DNA of 64,000 nucleotides from Variovorax sp. PAMC28562. GTDB lineage: Bacteria; Pseudomonadota; Gammaproteobacteria; Burkholderiales; Burkholderiaceae_C. The position numbers were made by a program, and so were the translations under genes. Shown piece after piece: positions 36,155 through 44,484 of this stretch. The number at the start of each line of letters is the position of its first letter. Position 1 is the stretch's first letter. The stretch is taken from contig NZ_CP060296.1 in the NCBI RefSeq assembly GCF_014303735.1, positions 124,001-188,000 of the forward strand, given 5' to 3'. Under the pieces are notes generated by a model. The model was given only the letters and a program-made list of their open reading frames with translations. It did no database searches and was not told the DNA's origin.

Positions 36155-37317
36155 TGAGGCGTGCCTTTGTCGTTCGCGTCCTTGCTGTGCTGGCGATCGG
36201 CATCGTGTTCATCCTTCCAGCGCAAGCCCACAAGGCCAGCGACGCCTACCTGCAGTTGAGCCGCGCCGGCGACCAGTTGAACTTGCGCTGGGACATCTCG
36301 CTGCGCGATCTCGACGCCATGCTCGACATCGATAAAGACGGCGACCAGAAGCTGAGCTGGGGCGAAGTCAAAGCACGCATGGACGACATTCGTGCCTATG
36401 CGCTGGCGCACCTGCAATTGCAGCAAGGGCGCTGCGTGTTGAACGAAGCGCAGCCGCCCGCCATCGAAAGCCGCGTCGACGGCACCTACCTCGTGCTGCA
36501 GCTGCAGTCGCAGTGCGCTGCGGGCGATCGCCTCGATGTCGACTACCGGTTGTTCAAGGAAGTCGACCCGACGCACCGCGGCTTGTTGCGCGTCGACATG
36601 GGCAGCGCTGCGGCTCCAGCGCTGCGGTCGCTCGATCCGGTGGGCGGAGCAGTTGCTGTGGCGCTGCCGCACGATGCGACGACTGCGTCACCCTCACCTG
36701 AATCCTCCGGCGACACCAGCTTTCTCCTCGACGGCATCCATCACATCCTGATCGGCTACGACCACATCCTGTTCCTGATCTGCCTGCTGCTGCCCGCAGT
36801 GCTGGTGCGCACGCGCGAGGGCTGGCGGCCGGTAGCGCGGTGGCAGCAGGCGGTGTGGCCGATGTTGGCGACCGTCACGATGTTCACCCTGGGCCACTCG
36901 ATCACGCTGGCGCTGGCGGGGCTCAAGATCGTGTCGCTTTCACCGCGCCTCATCGAGCCGGCCATCGCGCTCACCATCATCGTGGCGGCGGTCGACAACA
37001 TCGTGCCGGTGCTGCGCGGGCGCCGTCGCATCTTCACTTTTCTGTTCGGCCTGATTCACGGCTTCGGCTTTGCGAACGTGCTGGCCGAGCTCGACTTGCC
37101 AGTCGCGAGCTTCGTGTCGGCATTGCTGAGATTCAACCTCGGCGTAGAGGCCGGCCAGTTGATCATCGTGACCATGGCGCTGACGGTCCTGCTGGCACTG
37201 CGGTCTTGGCGACGCTATCCGCCAGTCGTGTTGCGCGGCGGTTCGGTCTTTGCGGTGATCGTTGCCGCGCTGTGGTTTATCGAGCGGGTCTTCGACCTGA
37301 AGATCCTGCCGATCTAG
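36151..37317 (+). CDS. HupE/UreJ-family membrane protein with EF-hand
   Basis: A 388-residue protein. A signal peptide (about residues 1-27) is followed by a soluble domain with a canonical EF-hand calcium loop, DKDGDQKLSWGE, near residue 62. The C-terminal half (about 195-388) is a HupE/UreJ membrane domain of six to seven helices. The motif GIHHILIGYDHILFL starts near residue 194 and a second LIHGFGFANVL lies near 300. The family is associated with nickel or cobalt transport, but this larger type is little studied. It starts with GTG 36151 or ATG 36154, overlapping the TPR stop. Confidence 0.82.
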   Translation: MMRRAFVVRVLAVLAIGIVFILPAQAHKASDAYLQLSRAGDQLNLRWDISLRDLDAMLDIDKDGDQKLSWGEVKARMDDIRAYALAHLQLQQGRCVLNEAQPPAIESRVDGTYLVLQLQSQCAAGDRLDVDYRLFKEVDPTHRGLLRVDMGSAAAPALRSLDPVGGAVAVALPHDATTASPSPESSGDTSFLLDGIHHILIGYDHILFLICLLLPAVLVRTREGWRPVARWQQAVWPMLATVTMFTLGHSITLALAGLKIVSLSPRLIEPAIALTIIVAAVDNIVPVLRGRRRIFTFLFGLIHGFGFANVLAELDLPVASFVSALLRFNLGVEAGQLIIVTMALTVLLALRSWRRYPPVVLRGGSVFAVIVAALWFIERVFDLKILPI

Positions 37318-37345
37318 AAGCTCTGCTTGGAGCAGGCAGCTTGCC

Positions 37346-37374
37346 GACCACTTGCTCATCAGCGCTGAGTGGTC
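37346..37374. terminator. Weak hairpin between convergent genes
   Basis: GACCACT (37346-37352) and AGTGGTC (37368-37374) form a perfect 7-base stem with a 15-base loop, 29 bases past the HupE-like stop and between convergent genes. There is no T-run, so an intrinsic terminator is doubtful. The rest of the 172-base gap shows nothing else recognisable. Confidence 0.25.
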
Positions 37375-37489
37375 GCCGTTGCCCGCGCGGCGACTGTAGC
37401 CTGGGAAGTCAGGGGTCGAAGCGGCGCCAGCGACCACGCGCCCACATGGATCGAGCTCGACTGGCCGGCGAGCTGAACGCTCAGACCTG

Positions 37490-40159
37490 CTAAGTTTTTT
37501 TCGATGGGACCTTCGACGCGTTCTTCGGGAAGTCCAGCACGTCCATCGCTTCCTTCAGGCTTTGCGCCGCACCCGCCAAGTCGTCCCACGGCTTGTTGCC
37601 GACGTCGAGGCGGCCGTGAATGTTCGCGAGCTTCCACTGGTCGCCGCCGGTGACGTGGTCGATCTCGTCCCAGCCGATTGGCACCGACACGCCAAGGCCC
37701 GGCCGGGAGCGCAGCGTCCATGCACACGCCGTCGTGGCGCCGAACCCGTTGCGCAGGTAGTCGACGAAGATCTTGCCGACGCGATTGCGTGGCCCGCTCT
37801 TGGCAACGAACATCTGTGGCAACGTGCTCGCCAGATGCTGGACGATGGCTTGCGAAAAGTCCTTCACGGTGTCCCAGTCGAGTTGCTTGCGAATGGGCAC
37901 CACGACATGCAGGCCCTTGCCGCCGCTGGTTTTCACGAAAGACCTCAACTCCAGTTCTTCCAGCAACACACGGACCAGCTTGGTCGCTTCCTGGATGGTC
38001 GCCCAGCTGACGCCCTGGCCGGGGTCGAGGTCGAAGGTCATGCGGTCGGGCTTGCCGATGGATGTCTTCACCGCATTCCACGTGTGGAACTCGATCACGT
38101 TCATTTGCGCTGCCGACAGCAGGCCTTGCATGGTCGGTATTTCGAGGTAGCGGCCGTGGTCGGGATCGAGCGCGGGGTCGAGCTCACGCACGCCGGGCAG
38201 CTTGTATTTGTCCAGGTGCTTTTGAAAAAACAAACTGCCGGCGATGCCATCCGGCGCACGCAGCAAGGACACCGGGCGGTTCTTTAAGTGGGGCAGCATC
38301 AAGGGCGCAATCAACGCGTAGTAGCGGACGATGTCGATCTTGGCGGCGCCGGTGCTGGCGTCCACTACGCGATCCGGGCTGGACACCTTGAAACCCGCGG
38401 GCAATGAGGTCGCGAGCGAAGGCTTGTCTGCTGCGGTCTTGGCGGTCTTGGCGGTCTTGCTGGATGCAGGCAACGATTTGCTTGCCTCCTTGGTCGCTCT
38501 TTTGGCTGGCACCTCGGCCGGCACTTCACTCGATGTCTTCCCCGACATCGACGCATTTTGAACATGCACCGGTTTCTCCCGCACGATGGCTGTCGGCGGC
38601 TTGTCCGTTCTCAGCCCATGGAACACAGAATGGCGCACGCTGCCTGTCGTCGTCCATTCGCCGAAAGAGACTTCTGCGATGAGTTTGGGCTGGACCCAAT
38701 GGGCCTTGCGATCGATCGCAGTCTTCGCAGAGAACGGGCTCTTGTCGGCCGCGAGCGCATCGAGTTGCTTCCGCAATTGCGCCAGCGATTGCGCGTTGAA
38801 GCCGGTGCCGACGTTGCCTGCATAGCGCAGTGCACCCTTGTCGTCGTGCACACCCAGCAAGAGCGACCCGAGACCAGCGCGCGAACCCTGCGGATCGGTC
38901 CAACCACCGATGACGAACTCCTGCCGCTGGGTGCATTTGAGCTTGATCCAGTCCGGCGAACGGCTGGCGCGATAGATGGAATCCTTGCGCTTGCCGATGA
39001 CGCCTTCAAGGCCGAGCTTGCATGCCGACAGCGTGATATCGCGGCCCGGCGCGTCGAACTCGTCGCTGAAACAGATCGCATCGGAATCGATGCCGTCGAC
39101 CAGCGACTTGAGGAGGCCACGCCGGTTTTCCAACGCCACTTCGCGCAGGTCTTGTCCGCCGCAGAACGGCAGATCGAAAACGAAGTAGACGATGTCTTTG
39201 GTGCGCGCCTTGTCGAAGGCGTTCTGCAGCGCCTGGAAGTCCGGCACGCCCGCGCTGCCATGGACGACGATCTCACCGTCTAGCCAGCACGGTGGCAACC
39301 CGGCCTTGCGCAACGCTTCGGCCAGGTGCTCGAGCTTGTGCGTCCAATCGTGGCCGTTTCGGGTGAAGAGATTGACGTTGACGCCGTCGACGCGTGCCAG
39401 CAAACGGTAGCCGTCGAACTTGATCTCGTACAGCCAGTTGGCAGGGTCGGACGGTGGCGCGTCGACCAGCGTGGCGAGCTGCGGCTTGAGCGCGGCCGGG
39501 AGCTTGGCGCGCTTGATCCCGGGAATGCCGACGGGCTCGATTGGTGAGTCATCCGCCTTAGGGGTCTTCATCGTGCGTTCCCCTGCATCCGGTGCTGGCA
39601 ACTTCGCGACGCTATCGGGCAGCTCATCGACCACGCTGTACTCGGTGGCGGAGCGCTCGTATGCATCGTGCTCCTTGATGAGCAGCCAGGGCGGTTGCTT
39701 GTCGGCGTCCCTGCCCTTCATGCGCACGAGGGTCCAATGCCCATGCAACTTGTGGCCATGCACCTCGAACTTGAGCTTGCCGGTGCGATAGCCTTCGCGC
39801 GCGTCGCCGATCGGCGCCCAGGTGCCTTTGTCCCAGATGATGACCTTGCCGGCGCCGTACTGCTTATCCGGGATCTGCCCTTCGAAGCTGTTGTAAGCGA
39901 TGGGATGGTCTTCAACCTGCACTGCCATGCGCTTGTCCGCCGGGTCGAAGCTCGGACCCTTGGGCACAGCCCAGCTTTTCATGGTGCCGTCGAGCTCGAG
40001 GCGCAAGTCATAGTGCAGGCGCGTCGCCCAATGTTTCTGGATGACGAACTGCAGACCGCGCTTGGACTCTGCACGACTCTCGCCGCCGTCCTGCGGCTCG
40101 GGCGTGATCGAGAAGTTCCGCTTGGCCTTGTAAGGCCCGAGTGCATCGTGTTTGGCCAT
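37490..40159 (-). CDS. ligD: ATP-dependent DNA ligase D (LigD)
   Basis: An 889-residue three-domain LigD. The N-terminal phosphoesterase domain (about residues 30-180) has HYDLRLELDG, and the central ligase has the adenylated lysine K247 in EIKFDGYR. A Lys/Ala-rich linker (about 555-595) and the C-terminal polymerase/primase domain (about 600-880) follow, including FVKTSGGKGLHVVVP and the metal-site DLDPGQ. LigD repairs double-strand breaks by non-homologous end joining with Ku. The PE-Lig-Pol order is the one seen in Pseudomonas-type enzymes. Start 40159 (MAKHDALGPYKAKR) was preferred over an upstream GC-rich extension of 12 codons. No Ku gene is in the window. Confidence 0.93.
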   Translation of the reverse strand: MAKHDALGPYKAKRNFSITPEPQDGGESRAESKRGLQFVIQKHWATRLHYDLRLELDGTMKSWAVPKGPSFDPADKRMAVQVEDHPIAYNSFEGQIPDKQYGAGKVIIWDKGTWAPIGDAREGYRTGKLKFEVHGHKLHGHWTLVRMKGRDADKQPPWLLIKEHDAYERSATEYSVVDELPDSVAKLPAPDAGERTMKTPKADDSPIEPVGIPGIKRAKLPAALKPQLATLVDAPPSDPANWLYEIKFDGYRLLARVDGVNVNLFTRNGHDWTHKLEHLAEALRKAGLPPCWLDGEIVVHGSAGVPDFQALQNAFDKARTKDIVYFVFDLPFCGGQDLREVALENRRGLLKSLVDGIDSDAICFSDEFDAPGRDITLSACKLGLEGVIGKRKDSIYRASRSPDWIKLKCTQRQEFVIGGWTDPQGSRAGLGSLLLGVHDDKGALRYAGNVGTGFNAQSLAQLRKQLDALAADKSPFSAKTAIDRKAHWVQPKLIAEVSFGEWTTTGSVRHSVFHGLRTDKPPTAIVREKPVHVQNASMSGKTSSEVPAEVPAKRATKEASKSLPASSKTAKTAKTAADKPSLATSLPAGFKVSSPDRVVDASTGAAKIDIVRYYALIAPLMLPHLKNRPVSLLRAPDGIAGSLFFQKHLDKYKLPGVRELDPALDPDHGRYLEIPTMQGLLSAAQMNVIEFHTWNAVKTSIGKPDRMTFDLDPGQGVSWATIQEATKLVRVLLEELELRSFVKTSGGKGLHVVVPIRKQLDWDTVKDFSQAIVQHLASTLPQMFVAKSGPRNRVGKIFVDYLRNGFGATTACAWTLRSRPGLGVSVPIGWDEIDHVTGGDQWKLANIHGRLDVGNKPWDDLAGAAQSLKEAMDVLDFPKNASKVPSKKT

Positions 40160-40389
40160 GGCGATGCAGCCTAAGCCCGAGTCCCCTTCATGCACTGTAG
40201 GACGGCGCAGCGTCGCTGCATGAGGTCAGGTGAGAAGCCCGAGCCTTTGCCGGCGCGCAAGCTCTGCGCCGCGATGCGGCCGAGTTCTTCGGGACAGCCG
40301 GTTGGCGGAGAGCGTTCGCGCTGCTCCGCGACGGTACAGCACTCTGCCGCCGAGCACCTTGATTCGGGCCCGGTTCGGGAAGTCGACGC

Positions 40390-40590
40390 TCAGTGCTTGA
40401 TCAGCAACTTGATAACGTAGACGATGAACGCGCAGATCAGGATGGCGGCAACGATGCGTCCCCACGGCAGCCCGCCGTGCGACCGCGCCTGCACGAAATC
40501 CGCCCGGCTCAACGGCGTGAACTTGCTGTGGTCCGGCTTGTCTCGCGCCCAATCATGGAAGTTGTCGCGCTCGGTGTTCATGTAAGTCAT
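40390..40590 (-). CDS. Small single-helix membrane protein
   Basis: A 66-residue protein (MTYMNTERDNFHDW start). It has a polar N-terminal half of about 40 residues and one C-terminal membrane helix (IVAAILICAFIVYVIKLLI) ending KH. AAGGTG lies about 9 bases upstream of ATG 40590; an inner ATG at 40581 is possible. A 20-base inverted repeat spans the start region and may be an operator. No family recognised. About 230 bases between it and ligD contain nothing identifiable. Confidence 0.6.
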   Translation of the reverse strand: MTYMNTERDNFHDWARDKPDHSKFTPLSRADFVQARSHGGLPWGRIVAAILICAFIVYVIKLLIKH

Positions 40591-40600
40591 TGTACTTACA
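40581..40600. promoter_or_regulatory. Inverted repeat at the start of the small membrane protein gene
   Basis: TGTAAGT (40581-40587) and ACTTACA (40594-40600) are perfect 7-base arms with a 6-base centre covering the start codon. Binding there, or an RNA hairpin, would affect expression of the gene. No regulator is assigned. Confidence 0.4.
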
Positions 40601-40668
40601 CCTTGAAGCACTGTTAACGCCATTCAGGGGCAAAAACATACCTCTCGTCACCTGCTGCCAAGGGCGAC

Positions 40669-41547
40669 TCAGCGTGCGCCGGTCGCGTACTTCGCTTCCA
40701 GCGCATCCAGCGCCGGCTTGCCTACCAGCCGCTGCCGCTCCGCGAACGACACGACCAGGGCAGGGTCCTCGTCGATGCGCCCCGTCTCACGCAGCACTGT
40801 CAGCGCTTTCTGCATGCCAGCGACGGCGCCCTGCAACGCCGCATTGGCATAGAGCACCAGGCCGTAGCCCAGCCCGGCCAGTTCGTTGGCGCCGAAGATC
40901 GGCGTCTTGCCGCCGATCACCATGTTCATCAACTGCGGCCGCACCAACCGCTGCGGCAGCGCGCGAATCTCGTCGACCGTGGTCACGGCTTCGACGAACA
41001 GGATGTCGGCACCCGCTTCGCTGAACTTCTGCGCGCGTTCGAGTGCCGCCTCGAAGCCCTGGGTAGCGCAGGCATCGGTGCGCGCGAGGATGAGCAGGTC
41101 AGGGTCGGTGCGGGCGTCTACCGCGGCCTTGATCTTGGCGACGGCTTCGTCGGTGCTGATGACATCCTTGCCGGAGAAGTGGCCGCAGCGCTTGGGCGCG
41201 ACCTGGTCTTCGAACTGGATGCAATCGGCGCCGGCACGTTCGAGCACGCGCACCGTGTGCCGCACGTTCAGCGCGTTGCCGAATCCGGTGTCGGCATCGA
41301 CGATCAGCGGCAGGCTGACCGCGTCGCGGATTCGCGCCGTATGGTCTGCGATCTCGTGCAGGCCCATGAAGCCCTGGTCGGGCAGGCCGAACCACATGTT
41401 GGTGACGCCGGCGCCGGTGATGTAGATGGCCTCGAATCCCAGGTCCTCGATGACGCGGGCGGAGAGGGCGTTGAAGGCACCTGGCACCAGCACGCCGCGG
41501 CGCGCCTCGGCCAGCGCGCGAAGGGTTTTGCGTGGGCTGCTTGACAT
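40669..41547 (-). CDS. Isocitrate lyase/PEP mutase family enzyme
   Basis: A 292-residue TIM-barrel carbon-carbon lyase family protein. It begins RKTLRALAEARRGVLVPGAF and has the metal-site DADTGFGNALNV. The family signature with catalytic cysteine reads KRCGHFSGK, and LARTDA and FVEAVTT follow. Members include 2-methylisocitrate lyase-like enzymes, oxaloacetate decarboxylases and carboxyphosphonoenolpyruvate-type enzymes. The ITGAGVTNMWFG opening fits the last groups better than PrpB, but the reaction is undetermined. The start ATG 41547 has no obvious Shine-Dalgarno. Confidence 0.85.
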   Translation of the reverse strand: MSSSPRKTLRALAEARRGVLVPGAFNALSARVIEDLGFEAIYITGAGVTNMWFGLPDQGFMGLHEIADHTARIRDAVSLPLIVDADTGFGNALNVRHTVRVLERAGADCIQFEDQVAPKRCGHFSGKDVISTDEAVAKIKAAVDARTDPDLLILARTDACATQGFEAALERAQKFSEAGADILFVEAVTTVDEIRALPQRLVRPQLMNMVIGGKTPIFGANELAGLGYGLVLYANAALQGAVAGMQKALTVLRETGRIDEDPALVVSFAERQRLVGKPALDALEAKYATGAR

Positions 41548-41567
41548 GAGGTGGAGGGTAACTCCCC

Positions 41568-42557
41568 TTAATCCTCCATCCTCCGCACTCGGTGCTCGCG
41601 CGACCAAGCAGGTGTGCGCCTCGCTGTGGCTTCCCGAGAGCTGGCCCCATCCGACTCCGGCGGGCTGCCGGCTTCGATGAAAAGGCGCTTGATCATCGGG
41701 TAGCGCGCTCGCACCTCGCGCTGCAGCGTCGAGATGGTGGCGGCCGCCTGGTCGGTGGCGGTGCCGTCGTCGAAGTCGAGATCGATGGTCACCAGCGCGT
41801 CATCGGGCCCGATGTACATCGACAGAATTTCCCCGACGCCGTTGACGCCCGGATGCGCCAGCGCCAAAGCACGAATCTCGCGCGCGGTTTCCGGGCGAAT
41901 GCCCTCACCTATCAGCAACCCGCGCGACTCGCGAATGAGCAACACCGCCACGCCCACCAACAGCACCCCGATGACCACCGACGCCGCGCCGTCGAGCGCC
42001 GGCATGTCGAGCCGGTGACTGGCGTAGATGCCGACGGCCGCGACCAGCAGACCGGCCAGTGCCGCCGAATCTTCGGCCAGCACCGTGTAGGTCGTCGGGT
42101 CCTTGCTGCGGTGGAGCGCTGTCCAAAACGGCTGCCCGTGGGTCTGGCCAATAAACTGCTTCAGTGCGATGGTGAAGCTCGTGCCTTCGAAGACGAAAGC
42201 GGCGGCCAGCACGATGTAGTTCCATATTGGATCGCGCATCGGCTCGGGATTGCGAATGTGCTGGATACCTTCATAGAAAGACACGCCGCCGCCCAGACCG
42301 AAGATCAGCACCGCCACGATCAGGCTCCAGAAATAGAGCTCCTTGCCATGCCCGAAAGGGTGCTCCGGCGTTGCGGGCCGCTGGCTCAGCCTGAGGCCGA
42401 CCAGCAGCAAGATACCGTTGAAAGTATCGACCGCCGAGTGAATGCCCTCCGACAGCATGGCCGAGCTGCCCGTGACGCCGGCGACGACGAACTTGGTGAT
42501 GGCGATCGCCACGTTGGCGCCGATCGCGCCATAGATTGCAATTTTGGATTTGGCCAT
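41568..42557 (-). CDS. Cation diffusion facilitator family transporter (ZNT9-like)
   Basis: A 329-residue inner-membrane metal/proton antiporter. About six helices occupy residues 1-210, with a metal site EGIHSAVDTFNG in helix 2 and EDSAALAG in helix 5, where ordinary zinc exporters have H/D-x3-D. This pattern and the FGHGKELYFWSLI segment fit the ZNT9-like branch. A cytosolic metal-binding-fold domain (about 215-300) is followed by an Arg-rich tail. The substrate is probably zinc, iron or manganese. Confidence 0.85.
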   Translation of the reverse strand: MAKSKIAIYGAIGANVAIAITKFVVAGVTGSSAMLSEGIHSAVDTFNGILLLVGLRLSQRPATPEHPFGHGKELYFWSLIVAVLIFGLGGGVSFYEGIQHIRNPEPMRDPIWNYIVLAAAFVFEGTSFTIALKQFIGQTHGQPFWTALHRSKDPTTYTVLAEDSAALAGLLVAAVGIYASHRLDMPALDGAASVVIGVLLVGVAVLLIRESRGLLIGEGIRPETAREIRALALAHPGVNGVGEILSMYIGPDDALVTIDLDFDDGTATDQAAATISTLQREVRARYPMIKRLFIEAGSPPESDGASSREATARRTPAWSREHRVRRMED

Positions 42558-42734
42558 GCGTGCATGTTGACGGAACCCGGTCGATCAGCCTGTGGGACTG
42601 TCGAGCGTCAGGCTGAGTCAGCGCAATCCACGCGTGTCCCATATCTGCCGCCGTGCTGAATCGCGCGCGTACCGATGGCGTCTTTCACGCCGTCATTGTC
42701 TCCAGAACGCGAACACCGAGGTTCTCTTTTCGAG

Positions 42735-42753
42735 GGTTTTCCCTAGGTTTTCC
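42735..42753 (+). promoter_or_regulatory. Direct repeat upstream of the DUF4148-like gene
   Basis: GGTTTTCC occurs twice, 11 bases apart (42735-42742 and 42746-42753), about one helical turn, roughly 80 bases before the start of the secreted-protein gene. Same-face tandem sites of this kind often bind response regulators. The rest of the 277-base gap (42558-42834) shows nothing else recognisable. Confidence 0.3.
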
Positions 42754-42834
42754 GATTCAAAATTCAGCCCATGGACAGCAATCGACACCACTTCCGGACC
42801 CGTCGAGTCATCCAGAACACCCAAGGAAATTGAA

Positions 42835-43212
42835 ATGAACAGCTCGAAGATCATCGCCGCCGTTGCACTCACACTCTTCGCCGCCGCTGGCGCGCAAGCC
42901 GAAACCTATGACGGCGTGCACGCGCTGACGCATGAAGCCAACCGCACGCAGGTGCAGGCTCAGGGCGTTGTCGCCGCACACAGCGACAACCCATACGCTG
43001 AAGGCGCCGACTCGGGTGTGCTGACGATCGCGTCGTCGACCGACCGCAGCGTGGTCCGTGCGCAAGCCGTCGCTGCAGCGCACAGCCCTAATCCGTACGC
43101 TGATGGCTACGGACAAGGCGTCTTGACGCTGGCCGGCAGCACGCTCGACCGTGCCACGGTGCGCGCACAAGCTCGCGCTGCGACACGCGGCATCAACTCG
43201 GCGTCGCTGTAA
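42835..43212 (+). CDS. DUF4148-like small secreted protein with two internal repeats
   Basis: A 125-residue protein with a signal peptide (residues 1-22, cleavage after AQA). The mature part is built from two copies of an about 30-residue unit, with AHSDNPYAEG and AHSPNPYADG at equivalent places. A third, shorter end piece with RATVRAQARAATRG follows. AAGGAAA precedes the ATG. Such proteins are abundant in Burkholderiales and uncharacterised. A strong hairpin follows the stop. Confidence 0.7.
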   Translation: MNSSKIIAAVALTLFAAAGAQAETYDGVHALTHEANRTQVQAQGVVAAHSDNPYAEGADSGVLTIASSTDRSVVRAQAVAAAHSPNPYADGYGQGVLTLAGSTLDRATVRAQARAATRGINSASL

Positions 43213-43219
43213 GAACCGG

Positions 43220-43248
43220 TGCGCGCCGGGACATAATCCTGGCGCGCA
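43220..43248 (+). terminator. GC-rich hairpin after the DUF4148-like gene
   Basis: The arms 43220-43231 and 43237-43248 form a 12-base stem (one G-T pair) with a 5-base CATAA loop, starting 8 bases after the stop codon. It is followed only by ATTTG, so the U-tract is weak. Likely a transcription terminator or 3' stabiliser. Confidence 0.5.
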
Positions 43249-43374
43249 ATTTGCATCCGGCAGAGCGCAGAGTAGAAGCGTTCAGCCCGGGGCGAGTTTT
43301 CGCATTTTTCGCAGCCGCGGCAGGAAATTGCTCTTTCAAGTTCGTATCCCCACACGCAACCCGAAGGACTTTTC

Positions 43375-44484
43375 ATGCTTGTCACCCAACAACCCGTTTT
43401 TCGCAAGTTCTGGCATGCCGTTATGCCGCTGACCGAACTTGCCCACGGCCCCAAACCTTTCAAGCTGCTCGGCGAAGACATCGTGCTCTTCATGGATGCC
43501 GACGGAGAGCCGGCCGCGCTGCGCGACCGTTGCTGCCACCGCACCGCGAAGTTGTCCAAAGGCTGGTGCGTCGATGCCGAGGGCAAAGCCTGCGGCCAGG
43601 GCGCGATTCAGTGCGGCTACCACGGCTGGACCTACGACCGCAGCGGCCAGGTCGTTCGCATTCCCCAATACGAAGCAGACCGCGCGATCTCGCCCGACTA
43701 CAAAACGCCGGCCTACCACTGCACCGCTCGCTACGGCTTCGCCTGGGTGGCGCTCGAAGACCCGATCGCCGACATTCCGGCGATTCCCGAATTCGACGAC
43801 CCGGGCTATCGCACGATCTTCCAGTTCTACGAAACCTGGGACACCAGCCCGATGCGCGCGCTCGAAAATTCGTTCGACAACTCGCACTTCAGTTTCGTGC
43901 ATCGCGGCACTTTCGGCGTAGCTGCCAGCCCGAAGCCGAGCAAGTACAACCTGGTCGAGAACGACAACGGGTTCTATGCCGAGACGGTGATCGAAGCGGT
44001 CAACCCGGAGAAGTTTCACGCCGTCAGCGGCGTGACAGAGCCGATCACGACGCGCCACATGCGCAACGCCTACTTCTTGCCCTTCTCGCGCCGGCTCGAC
44101 ATCGAGTATCCAGCGCCGACCGACGGGGACGGACAACCTGTCAAGCCAGGCAAGCGACACATCATCATCAACTGCTTCACGCCGATCGACGATGGCCGCA
44201 TGCAGCTGTGCCAATGGCTCTTTCGCAACGACACCGAAGCCGACTGCGCCGCGCAGATGTTGACGGCCTTCGATGAAGAGATCACGCGCGAAGACAAGGA
44301 CATCCTCGAATCGACCGACCCCGATGCGCTGGTCGACACGCGCCGGCGCGGCGTCGAATATTCGATGGATTCCGATCGGCCCGGCATGCTGATCCGAAAG
44401 CATCTGATGCAATTGCTGTCCAAGCATGGCGAGGCCGAAGTCCACCGCGCCATGAAGGTCGTCACGCTACGGCAGGCCGCCTGA
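43375..44484 (+). CDS. Rieske-type aromatic ring-hydroxylating oxygenase, alpha subunit
   Basis: A 369-residue non-heme iron oxygenase. The Rieske cluster ligands are in CCHRTAKLSKG (Cys-x-His) and CGYHGWTY (Cys-x2-His). There is an unusually long loop between them with extra cysteines (GWCVDAEGKACG). The catalytic mononuclear iron site lies in ENSFDNSHFSFVHRG. It resembles stand-alone oxygenases of the VanA or pheophorbide-a-oxygenase type. No reductase gene is adjacent, so electrons must come from elsewhere. GAAGGAC precedes the ATG. The substrate is unknown. Confidence 0.85.
   Translation: MLVTQQPVFRKFWHAVMPLTELAHGPKPFKLLGEDIVLFMDADGEPAALRDRCCHRTAKLSKGWCVDAEGKACGQGAIQCGYHGWTYDRSGQVVRIPQYEADRAISPDYKTPAYHCTARYGFAWVALEDPIADIPAIPEFDDPGYRTIFQFYETWDTSPMRALENSFDNSHFSFVHRGTFGVAASPKPSKYNLVENDNGFYAETVIEAVNPEKFHAVSGVTEPITTRHMRNAYFLPFSRRLDIEYPAPTDGDGQPVKPGKRHIIINCFTPIDDGRMQLCQWLFRNDTEADCAAQMLTAFDEEITREDKDILESTDPDALVDTRRRGVEYSMDSDRPGMLIRKHLMQLLSKHGEAEVHRAMKVVTLRQAA

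Noticed and set aside
37495..37501. T-run near the end of ligD as a terminator tail
   Set aside because: It encodes the lysine-rich C-terminus of LigD, and no adjacent stem is positioned properly.
40190..40552. Short frames in the gap between ligD and the small membrane protein
   Set aside because: Arg/Cys-rich composition, no Shine-Dalgarno, and partly antisense to the small membrane protein; no support for coding.
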